A stretch of 46,839 nt of DNA, taken from a virus. Shown here one piece after another: positions 15,659 through 21,476 of this stretch (its first letter is position 1; each line of letters opens with the position of its first letter). Where the stretch lies: positions 1 to 46,839 of the IMG/VR virus record IMGVR_UViG_3300037258_000720, one strand, 5' to 3'. The notes under the pieces were generated by a model. The model did not search any database and had not been told where the DNA came from. It saw only the letters and a list, made by a program, of their open reading frames with translations. Made by a program: the position numbers and the translations under genes.

Positions 15659-16136
15659 CCGACCGCCTGATCCGACTTTTTTCGAACCGGGTCTGCCACG
15701 GCCGTCAGCTCGTCAGAAACGCGAGTTTGACTTTTGTCGGCCGCCATCCTGCTCTTTCGCTATCAGCTCGAGCGCGGTGCACGGCCTTGGCAACCCGGTT
15801 TGATCCGTGTAGGTCCCCCTCGTCGCGGGCGTCTGGCTCCGCGGCAACAACGGCGTCCATAGCGCTTTGGGGAAACGCCCGGATTGAAGGCCGGGCCGGT
15901 AGCGCGGGAATGATGAATTCCAGCGCTGCCGACCGGTTTTTACCTTGCGGATGCATCCTGCTTGCTCCGCAATTAAAGTCGGAATGGTCGGCGCATGAAG
16001 ACTCGGACGACGGTCGCGACACGGATCGATGCGCGAACAATCGGGCGGAATGGTTCACGGGCCGCAAGCCCTGAACGGAGTCTGCCACGGAGGAAGGCCT
16101 GCGTGCCCAGATCACCTCGATCCTGGAGCAGCAACG

Positions 16137-17267
16137 ATGATTCACCACAAGCGGGATTCGCGACGTTCTCCACCCGCGCAGCCGCAGGGGCTGCGACTCT
16201 TTTCCGGCGACGGCCCTGGCCGCGCAGCTCAAGCAGAGCCTGCCGACGGCGAAGCGCTCTCGCCCGGCATGACGGTCAGCCAGTTTTACTTCGGCTATGT
16301 GCGGCCGATCGTGCTCCGCGAGCGGAACGCCAAGCCGCGGAATCTCCAGCAATACGACGGCACCGTCTCGTACTGGTCGCGGTTCACGGGCGATCCGCCG
16401 CTGGAGTCGATCGAGGATCGGCACAAGGCCGACTTCGCCGCGCGGCTGTGGGGCCTCAAAGGCCGCCGCGGCGGACCGATCTCGCAGAACACTGTCCGCA
16501 AGCACATGATCCACTTGCAGGCGGTGCTGGACCTGGCCGGCCCGCGCTCGCGCAGCGCCAATCCGCGCGGCGCCGATCTGTTGGTCGAGGCGCCGTATCT
16601 GCACAAGCCGGCCACGCTCACCACCGACGTGGAAAACGCATTCACGCTCGCCGAGGTCCAGCAGTGGCTGGCGGCCTGCCGGGGCGCCAAGTTTCCGACC
16701 GAGAGCGAGTCGGGCGTTCCCGCGCCCCTCTGGTGGCAGCAGTTGGGAATTTTTCTTTACAACGCCGGGCCGCGGATCGGCACGGCGCAGGAGCTCCGCT
16801 TTTCGTGGCTCGAGCGCGACGAGCTCGGCGCCTGGTTCCGCGCGCCGGAGGGGGCGGTCAAAGGACGGCGCAAACTGTCGATCTACGTCAACCCGTGGGC
16901 CCTGGCGGCGATCGAGACGATGCGGGCCGCGCTCGCTGCCGCCGGCCGGGGAAAACAAGATCGGATTTTCCTCTGGCCGCACGTGTTCAGTTGGCTGAAC
17001 GAGTGCCGCGTACGGCTGCTCGAGCGTTCGGAGATCCAGCCCAGTCGCCGCTTCGGCTTCCACGCCCTGCGCAAGGCCTGCGCGACGGAGCTCGGAAAAA
17101 TGAACTTCGCCGCGGCCAAGCTCCAACTCGGCCATGCCTCGAAAGACGTCACGCTGACCAACTACACGCATCGCGTGGTGCTGGTGGAAACGGCCAACCG
17201 CCTGCCCCAACCGGATTGGGACGCGGTCCGCTTCCAGGCCGGCCCGCGGCAGTTGGAACTTTTTTAG
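16137..17267 (+). CDS. int: Tyrosine-type site-specific integrase
   Basis: The 376-residue product would insert and excise the phage at attP/attB. An N-terminal SAM-like DNA-binding part (GMTVSQFYFGYVRPIVLRERNAK...NTVRKHMIHLQAVLDLA) precedes the catalytic domain. Visible catalytic elements are Arg in NAGPRIGTAQELR, FHALRKACATELG (box II His-x-x-Arg), LGHASKDVTLTNYTH (Gly-His and the nucleophile Tyr). The ATG at 16137 has GGAG eight bases upstream; an in-frame ATG at 16029 is an alternative. It supports a temperate lifestyle. The tRNA-Asn fragment at 13767-13814 is its likeliest target signature. Confidence 0.88.
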   Translation: MIHHKRDSRRSPPAQPQGLRLFSGDGPGRAAQAEPADGEALSPGMTVSQFYFGYVRPIVLRERNAKPRNLQQYDGTVSYWSRFTGDPPLESIEDRHKADFAARLWGLKGRRGGPISQNTVRKHMIHLQAVLDLAGPRSRSANPRGADLLVEAPYLHKPATLTTDVENAFTLAEVQQWLAACRGAKFPTESESGVPAPLWWQQLGIFLYNAGPRIGTAQELRFSWLERDELGAWFRAPEGAVKGRRKLSIYVNPWALAAIETMRAALAAAGRGKQDRIFLWPHVFSWLNECRVRLLERSEIQPSRRFGFHALRKACATELGKMNFAAAKLQLGHASKDVTLTNYTHRVVLVETANRLPQPDWDAVRFQAGPRQLELF

Positions 17268-17357
17268 AGGCTGCGGGCCACGGAAACACCTTGCGCCTCT
17301 GGGGGCCCAAGGTTGGGCCGGTTCGGCGGCGCGGCGATGATGGGAAGGCGCGGATTC

Positions 17358-17401
17358 GTCCGTTGTTCGTTGTCCGTTGTCCGTGGCAACTGACCACGGA
17401 C
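17358..17401. repeat. GTCCGTT heptamers and hairpin
   Basis: Four units (GTCCGTT, GTTCGTT, GTCCGTT, GTCCGTG) run at 17358-17385. GTCCGTGG (17379-17386) pairs with CCACGGAC (17394-17401) across a 7-base loop. The pattern resembles heptanucleotide repeats of cyanobacteria. Confidence 0.6.
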
Positions 17402-17419
17402 CACTGACGAGCCCTAACC

Positions 17420-17438
17420 GCCCGGGAGGAGGTCGGGC
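17420..17438 (+). promoter_or_regulatory. Hairpin with GGAGGAGG loop (possible CsrA site)
   Basis: GCCCG (17420-17424) and CGGGC (17434-17438) enclose GGAGGAGGT, which exposes two GGA triplets. CsrA-family proteins bind GGA presented in hairpin loops. A phage csrA gene lies 1.1 kb downstream. Confidence 0.4.
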
Positions 17439-17493
17439 AGAAAAGGAGGTGCGCGTGAGATCGACGGGTTGACCGTTTCGACGAATCCAGGAA

Positions 17494-17542
17494 GGCGGTC
17501 GGGCGTCCGCGTGGGTGCTCTACGGGGCCCGACCGCCGTTTT
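17494..17542 (+). terminator. Terminator-like hairpin upstream of the KOW-like gene
   Basis: GGCGGTCGGGC (17494-17504) pairs perfectly with GCCCGACCGCC (17527-17537), an 11-bp stem with a 22-base loop. GTTTTAA follows. The weak T run could mean attenuation and not full termination. Confidence 0.55.
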
Positions 17543-17560
17543 AACCAAGGAGTGCGCAGG

Positions 17561-17848
17561 ATGGCAGTGGAATTGAGAGACCGAGTCCGCGACACGATCA
17601 CCGGCTATACCGGGATCGTGATCGGCGTCACGCAATGGATCCATGGTTGTGTGCGCTGCACGGTGCAGGCACGGGAACTGAAAGATGGCCGGCCGGTCGA
17701 TCCCGTGTGTTTCGACGAGCCGCAATTGGAACTGCTCTCGGCGGCCGCCGTCCCGCTGCCGTTCGCGCAAACGGTCGCGCCAACGGACGCAGCAACGCGC
17801 GGCGGTCCGCTTGCCGCGCCCGCGCGGCGTCCCGACGTGCAGCGTTAA
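17561..17848 (+). CDS. Small KOW/SH3-like phage protein
   Basis: The product is 95 residues. The segment DRVRDTITGYTGIVIGVTQWIHGCVRCTVQ looks like a small SH3-like barrel (KOW type) found in a widespread conserved phage family of unknown role. It continues with LKDGRPVDPVCFDEPQLELL and ends in a Pro/Ala-rich tail. The ATG at 17561 is eight bases after GGAG (17549-17552); GTG at 17552 is possible. It opens the early operon that contains csrA. Confidence 0.6.
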   Translation: MAVELRDRVRDTITGYTGIVIGVTQWIHGCVRCTVQARELKDGRPVDPVCFDEPQLELLSAAAVPLPFAQTVAPTDAATRGGPLAAPARRPDVQR

Positions 17849-17854
17849 TTTTTC

Positions 17855-17875
17855 CGGCCCGCAGGAAGCGGGCCG
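17855..17875 (+). promoter_or_regulatory. GGA-loop hairpin 1 (candidate CsrA site)
   Basis: A perfect 8-bp stem CGGCCCGC/GCGGGCCG closes the pentaloop AGGAA. It lies seven bases after the stop at 17848 and 71 bases before the start at 17946. GGA in a tight apical loop is the established recognition element of CsrA. Confidence 0.5.
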
Positions 17876-17892
17876 TTTACGGGTGGCCAATA

Positions 17893-17920
17893 GCCCGGGC
17901 TCAGGGACGCGAGCCCGGGC
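17893..17920 (+). promoter_or_regulatory. GGA-loop hairpin 2 (candidate CsrA site)
   Basis: A perfect 10-bp stem GCCCGGGCTC/GAGCCCGGGC closes the loop AGGGACGC. The loop holds AGGGA, which fits the A-R-GGA core. The following gene's start is 26 bases further on. Confidence 0.5.
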
Positions 17921-17945
17921 CGGGCGAACCGAAAGGGCGACAACG

Positions 17946-18176
17946 ATGAATGCCGGCCAACGCAATTGTTACCTGGCGCTCAAAGCGGCGGTCGAACAGT
18001 ACGACCTCGACGATGCGCTGTTCGCGCTCGCGGCGCTCATCGGCGAGCAAGGCGCCCGCGTCGCCGACGATTGGTACTTCAGGCTCGCGCGGGGACACAT
18101 CCAAGATGCGCGTGGGCATCTGCGCCGCGCCCGTCCTCAAGCCTGTAGTCTCAAGCCTGTAGTCTCAAGCCTGTAG
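17946..18176 (+). CDS. Small helical protein ending in repeat-encoded tail
   Basis: The product is 76 residues and starts MNAGQRNCYLALKAAVEQYDLDDALFALAAL. It is predicted helical with no recognised family. The last residues (QACSLKPVVSSL) are encoded by the heptamer array, which supplies the TAG stop. The original C-terminus was therefore probably replaced by repeat. A weak AAGGGCG lies upstream of the start, preceded by two GGA-loop hairpins. Confidence 0.5.
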   Translation: MNAGQRNCYLALKAAVEQYDLDDALFALAALIGEQGARVADDWYFRLARGHIQDARGHLRRARPQACSLKPVVSSL

Positions 18177-18214
18177 TCTCAAGCCTGTAGTCTCAAGCCT
18201 GTAGTCTCAAGCCT
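18136..18214. repeat. Six-unit 14-base tandem array
   Basis: CTCAAGCCTGTAGT occurs six times at exact 14-base spacing (18136, 18150, 18164, 18178, 18192, 18206), ending in CTTTTT. Each 14-mer is two heptamers. It overlaps the end of the gene at 17946 and precedes the ribosome binding site of 18239. Confidence 0.85.
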
Positions 18215-18238
18215 TTTTCACCAGCCGGAGGAGCGACG

Positions 18239-18481
18239 ATGGCAAGCGAAATCGAAACGGCAATCGCCGCCGACACCACGATCGGGCCGAACACGCCCGA
18301 AGCGCCCGTCGCGGTGGAGCTCGAGACGGAGGAGGCCTGGCTGGTGCGAGCGCTGCTGCGGCAGGTGGTCTCGGCCAACCGCGGCCGGCGCTCGTTCGGG
18401 ATTGCCAAAGGGATTTTGCAGAAGCTCGGCCAGGCCGAGATCGCGGCGGTCGAGCGCACGTTGCGTAACTCAAACCTGTAG
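18239..18481 (+). CDS. Small acidic protein of unknown function
   Basis: The product is 80 residues and starts MASEIETAIAADTTIG. It has an acidic N-terminal half and a helical C-terminal half (EEAWLVRALLRQVVSANRGRRSFGIAKGILQKLGQ). A good GGAGGAG Shine-Dalgarno sequence precedes it. The end (RNSNL, stop) is formed by the repeat AACTCAAACCTGTAG. It lies immediately before csrA. Confidence 0.5.
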   Translation: MASEIETAIAADTTIGPNTPEAPVAVELETEEAWLVRALLRQVVSANRGRRSFGIAKGILQKLGQAEIAAVERTLRNSNL

Positions 18482-18533
18482 CCTCAAACCTGTAGCCTTG
18501 TCCCTTGTCTTGATTTACGAACAGGAGGTTCGA

Positions 18534-18740
18534 ATGCTGGTTTTTTCCCGGAAGCGCGGCGAGACGATCGTGTTCACCACGGCCGCGGGGGAGCGGATCA
18601 CGGTCCGGGTCTGTCGGATCGGCGGCGACACGGTCCGCCTGGCCTGCGACGCCGACCCGGCGACCTCGATCCACCGCGGCGAGGTCCAGGAGCGGATCGA
18701 TCGCGAGCGGGGTGATTTGCAGGGAGGCCGCGCCGCATGA
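18534..18740 (+). CDS. csrA: CsrA-family RNA-binding regulator
   Basis: The 68-residue product begins MLVFSRKRGETIVF and continues ITVRVCRIGGDTVRLACDADPATSIHRGEVQERI. This follows the CsrA/RsmA fold from strand 1 to the C-terminal helix, with family-length spacing and the LVFSRK start. CsrA dimers bind GGA motifs in mRNA leaders and block or change translation. The Shine-Dalgarno sequence (ACAGGAGG) itself matches the ACAGGA binding consensus, so autoregulation is plausible. The stop overlaps the next start (ATGA), so the two genes are coupled. Confidence 0.85.
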   Translation: MLVFSRKRGETIVFTTAAGERITVRVCRIGGDTVRLACDADPATSIHRGEVQERIDRERGDLQGGRAA

Positions 18741-19222
18741 ACATTTTTTCGCCGACCTGGCTGACTACCTGCCTGACTGCCTGGCTCCGCGGCTGGCGCG
18801 ATCGGCGCACCAACCAGCGCTATCTGCGGGTCCGCCTGCGGCAAGCGCGGCGGCTGGCGGCGGGGCAGCAGCAGCAGTGCGCGCGGATGCGGCTCCACTG
18901 GCTGTCGGCCGAGCAGCGGGTGAACCAACTGGCCCGCGAGAACGAGCAGCAGCGGCAGACGATCCACTTGCAGCGCCAGCGGCTGGTCGAGCTCGGCACG
19001 CAGCGGCCGTGCGGCGTCTGCCCGCCGTTGCAATTTGTCCCCTGGCCAGTCGACGCCAAGCAGCAGCAGCCGCTGGTCAACGGAAAACTCTGGCTGCGTT
19101 TTTTCGTGAAGGTCAACGACACGCACGTCTGGGTCAGTTTGGTTGCGTCGGGGCGCGCTCCGCTGCTGCATTTCCTCGATCGGCTGGAAGGCCGACCGAG
19201 CACACCCGTTTCTTCGTCCTGA
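18737..19222 (+). CDS. Coiled-coil protein coupled to csrA
   Basis: The 161-residue product overlaps the csrA stop by four bases. A short hydrophobic N-terminus (MNIFSPTWLTTCLTAWLRGW) leads into an Arg/Gln-rich coiled coil (about residues 25-92, RLRQARRLAAGQQQQCARM...). A compact C-terminal domain (LWLRFFVKVNDTHVWVSLV) follows. The N-terminus could be an amphipathic membrane anchor. The family is not recognised. Coupling suggests a link with CsrA, possibly as partner or target. Confidence 0.55.
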   Translation: MNIFSPTWLTTCLTAWLRGWRDRRTNQRYLRVRLRQARRLAAGQQQQCARMRLHWLSAEQRVNQLARENEQQRQTIHLQRQRLVELGTQRPCGVCPPLQFVPWPVDAKQQQPLVNGKLWLRFFVKVNDTHVWVSLVASGRAPLLHFLDRLEGRPSTPVSSS

Positions 19223-19224
19223 AG

Positions 19225-19268
19225 TCTCAAGCCTGTAGTCTCAAGCCTGTAGCCTCAAGCCTTTTTTT
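19225..19268. repeat. Heptamer array ending in T run
   Basis: Three CTCAAGC units alternate with CTGTAGT/CTGTAGC and end in eight T's, just upstream of a GGAGG ribosome binding site for 19284. Confidence 0.75.
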
Positions 19269-19283
19269 TACGGAGGTCCAACC

Positions 19284-19487
19284 ATGTCGCACGGCTTTTT
19301 TCGCACGGTCGTTCCCGGGGCCCTCGCGCCGCTGTGGCCGCGAGCCGAGGAAATCGCGTTGCCCCACGGCGGGGCGATCACGCTGCGGTTGCCCGGCCGC
19401 GGCCGCGGGCGGCGGAAGTTGCAGGTCTTGATCCCGTTGGCGATCCCGTTGCGCGCGCCGCGCCGTAGCTTGACCCGCGGAAACTAG
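19284..19487 (+). CDS. Small basic protein
   Basis: The product is 67 residues behind a clear ACGGAGG motif. It starts MSHGFFRTVVPGALAPLWPR and ends in an Arg-rich segment (RGRGRRKLQVLIPLAIPLRAPRRSLTRGN). No family is recognised. The good ribosome binding site and tight packing support a real gene. Confidence 0.5.
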   Translation: MSHGFFRTVVPGALAPLWPRAEEIALPHGGAITLRLPGRGRGRRKLQVLIPLAIPLRAPRRSLTRGN

Positions 19488-19520
19488 ATCGCTGCGCCCT
19501 GGCACTGGAAGGAGCTGCCC

Positions 19521-20453
19521 ATGGAGCAGCCTTGCAGCCGCGGCGAAGCGGTGCGGCGAGACGAGGCTTGGGACCTCGTCCGCCGGCATCCTTTGCTCCG
19601 TGGCGAACCGAAGATCGCCTGGCGGCTCCTCTGGGAGTTGGCCGGCGGAAAACCTGGCACCGTCCGCATATCCCCCGCTGATATCGGCTTGGACCAGGGA
19701 CGCGAAGATCCGAAGCGGTGCGGCTTGCGGGCGATCGAATCGCTCGAGCTGGCCGGTCTGATCGAGGTCGTCGATAGACGGAGCGGGCGCTGGAGCGTGT
19801 ACGTAGTCCAGCCAGCCGAGCTCGAAAGAGCTCGTCGCCGGCCCCACGATCCCCAGCGCGAGCTCCCCGGCGTAGAAGACGGCGAGCAAGACGCTGCCGT
19901 CGACGCCGGGGAAGCGACGGTCCGGTTGGAGACGGCGAAGTTGGCGACGGTCGAGCGGGAGACAATCGGCGTGGCGGATGTGGCGCCACATCCGCCCGCG
20001 CCCTCGCAAAACCTTCGGAAAAAACAAGCGCAGCGCGCGCCTTCCACTTCGGAACCCTTTGTACCTTCGGTAACTTCGTTACCTTCGGAACCTTCCTTAG
20101 TGGCCCAGCCATTTGGCGCGCTGCTCGTCGAGCGGGCGGCGGCCGCGGTCGCGCGCCGGCCCGGCAGCCGCGAAACGGAAACCGCGATCGAGGACCTGGC
20201 GGCCCGGATCAGGCAGGCCGTGGCCGATCCGCAGCTTCGCTCGGCTCCCGTGCTGCGGGTGGCGCGGGCGGTCGTGCTGGGCGAGCTCGACCAGGACGAA
20301 TTGCGCTCGATTCTGGGGCTGATCGACACCAAGCGCCGCGACGGCACGCTCGAGCGGGCGTGGTGGTATTTCGTCGGCGCGGCCCGCGCCGCCTTCAAAC
20401 GGGCCGGACTCGAGTGGCCGCGCGAGAACCCTCCCACGAGCGGAGCGAGATGA
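19521..20453 (+). CDS. Winged-helix DNA-binding protein (possible replication/regulatory protein)
   Basis: The product is 310 residues. The N-terminal part (about 12-95: AWDLVRRHPLLRGEPKIAWRLLWELAGG...CGLRAIESLELAGLIEVVDR...WSVYVV) reads as a winged helix with a beta wing, as in phage replication initiators and regulators. The middle is a low-complexity linker that contains a perfect 24-base palindrome (19973-19996) and CCTTCGG-type repeats (20056-20095). A C-terminal domain ends TLERAWWYFVGAARAAFKRAG. GGAAGGAG precedes the start. A role in replication is attractive because no other initiator is seen, but it is inferred. Confidence 0.55.
   Translation: MEQPCSRGEAVRRDEAWDLVRRHPLLRGEPKIAWRLLWELAGGKPGTVRISPADIGLDQGREDPKRCGLRAIESLELAGLIEVVDRRSGRWSVYVVQPAELERARRRPHDPQRELPGVEDGEQDAAVDAGEATVRLETAKLATVERETIGVADVAPHPPAPSQNLRKKQAQRAPSTSEPFVPSVTSLPSEPSLVAQPFGALLVERAAAAVARRPGSRETETAIEDLAARIRQAVADPQLRSAPVLRVARAVVLGELDQDELRSILGLIDTKRRDGTLERAWWYFVGAARAAFKRAGLEWPRENPPTSGAR
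19973..19996. repeat. Perfect 24-base palindrome, copy 2
   Basis: GGCGGATGTGGC followed by its exact complement encodes GVADVAPHPPA in frame within the winged-helix gene linker. It is the same family as 126-149 and the contig end. Confidence 0.65.
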
Positions 20454-20456
20454 GCC

Positions 20457-20960
20457 ATGCAAGAAGCGCCCCCGCTGCGAGTTCACCTCCGCTGGCTGCT
20501 CCGCCGCGACCAGGACGCGGTCCAGCGGATCGAGGTCGAGAGCTTCAAGTTCCCCTGGGGGGAAAAGGAATTCCTGCGCTGCCTCCGTGAGCGCCACACG
20601 ATCGGGATGGTGGCCGAGGTGGGCCAAGGGATCCTCGGCTTCATGATCTACGAGCTGCACAAGACGCGGCTGCACGTGCTCAACTTCGCCGTGGCGCAGG
20701 AACACCGCCGGCAAGGCATCGGCCGGGCGCTGTTCGCGAGGCTCGCCGGCAAGCTCTCCTTGGAAGGCCGGTCCCGGATCCTGTTGGAGATTCGCGAGTC
20801 GAACCTGGCCGCGCAGCTCTTCTTCCGCGCCTGCGGCTGCCACTACATCGACACGTTCCGCGCGCACTACGAGGACACGCCCGAGGACGCGTACGTGTTC
20901 GAGTACCGCCTCGGCGCGGCGCAACCAGCAACCCAGGAGGATTCTTGTCATGGCCGTTGA
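20457..20960 (+). CDS. RimI-like GNAT acetyltransferase
   Basis: The 167-residue product has the GNAT core: MVAEVGQGILGFMIYEL, then LHVLNFAVAQEHRRQGIGRALFARL with the Q/R-x-x-G-x-G/A acetyl-CoA loop (RRQGIG), then ILLEIRESNLAAQLFFRACGCHY with the Asn and aromatic ending of RimI-type N-acetyltransferases. It would transfer acetyl from acetyl-CoA to an amine, typically a protein N-terminus. The start lies three bases after the previous stop. A second GNAT gene lies at 26429. Confidence 0.8.
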   Translation: MQEAPPLRVHLRWLLRRDQDAVQRIEVESFKFPWGEKEFLRCLRERHTIGMVAEVGQGILGFMIYELHKTRLHVLNFAVAQEHRRQGIGRALFARLAGKLSLEGRSRILLEIRESNLAAQLFFRACGCHYIDTFRAHYEDTPEDAYVFEYRLGAAQPATQEDSCHGR

Positions 20961-21132
20961 ATTCAAGCGGGGCGTTTGTCGAAACTGCGGCTGCACCGAT
21001 GCGCGGGCTTGTCCTGGCGGATGTTATTGGCTCGACGATGAGCACACCGTTTGTTCTCAGTGCTCGGTCGCGCTCGTCCCTAAGCGGAGGCCCAGAAAGC
21101 GGAATGCTCGCCGCCGCGGGGGTAAGCGATGA
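20950..21132 (+). CDS. Small Cys-rich zinc-binding protein
   Basis: The 60-residue product carries CRNCGCTDARACPGGCYWLD and CSQC, a Cys-rich knuckle seen in small phage proteins and in parts of larger nucleic-acid-binding proteins. A strongly basic tail follows (PKRRPRKRNARRRGGKR), consistent with nucleic-acid binding. An AGGAGG motif precedes the ATG, and the start overlaps the GNAT gene by 11 bases. Confidence 0.65.
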   Translation: MAVEFKRGVCRNCGCTDARACPGGCYWLDDEHTVCSQCSVALVPKRRPRKRNARRRGGKR

Positions 21133-21476
21133 AGACCCGCAAGGCGGCCCATTTCCATTCGCGATTGCCGCGCTGGCTCCGTCGCGCGAATTCGCTGTTT
21201 ATGTTCGCGACGTTCGTCCGGGAGCTGCACGACTGGATCCAGATCGGCCGCCGGCGGTGTTGCTTGTGCGGCAGGCGGCTTTACTGGGGCGCGTTGCCGA
21301 CCTGCTTCGGCGGCTGGGTTTGCGACGAGTGCGAAGAGCAGATTTCTCGCCCCTCGATTCGCGCGCGGTTGCGCGAGCTTGAGCGGGCATTCCACGATAG
21401 GAGCCGACCATGGCCATTGCTGAGCGAGTACGAAAAGCGAAAGAAAAACAGACGAAGACGAAGGGCCAAGGTCTAA
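21129..21476 (+). CDS. Zinc-ribbon protein
   Basis: The 115-residue product starts within the previous stop (ATGA). CCLCGRRLYWGALPTCFGGWVCDECEEQI gives two CxxC pairs about 20 residues apart, a treble-clef or zinc-ribbon pattern. Basic flanks at both ends suggest nucleic-acid contact. It overlaps the start of the large ParB-like gene by 67 bases. Confidence 0.6.
   Translation: MKTRKAAHFHSRLPRWLRRANSLFMFATFVRELHDWIQIGRRRCCLCGRRLYWGALPTCFGGWVCDECEEQISRPSIRARLRELERAFHDRSRPWPLLSEYEKRKKNRRRRRAKV

Larger units (their letters stand above)
15506..16136. other. Non-coding region upstream of the integrase, with strong hairpins
   Basis: No believable gene is present. The stretch contains compact stem-loops at 15566-15594 and 15625-15658, described separately, and another at about 15877-15896 (GCCCGG...CCGGGC). 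Placement next to the integrase makes it a second candidate for attP, arm-type integrase sites or an integrase regulatory RNA. Confidence 0.5.
17268..17560. other. Leader region after int: repeats, GGA-loop hairpin and terminator
   Basis: GTCCGTT-type heptamers run at 17358-17385 and an 8-bp hairpin lies at 17379-17401. Next come a GGA-loop hairpin at 17420-17438, further GGA motifs near 17444 and 17489, and a terminator at 17494-17542. No gene is seen. Confidence 0.5.

Noticed and set aside
15506-16136. Extended integrase start or a gene in the leader
   Set aside because: The frames here have no ribosome binding site and poor composition. The ATG at 16137 has GGAG at good spacing and fits integrase domain boundaries.
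18136-18214. CRISPR array
   Set aside because: Six exact 14-base units with no spacers; this is a simple tandem repeat and no cas gene is present.
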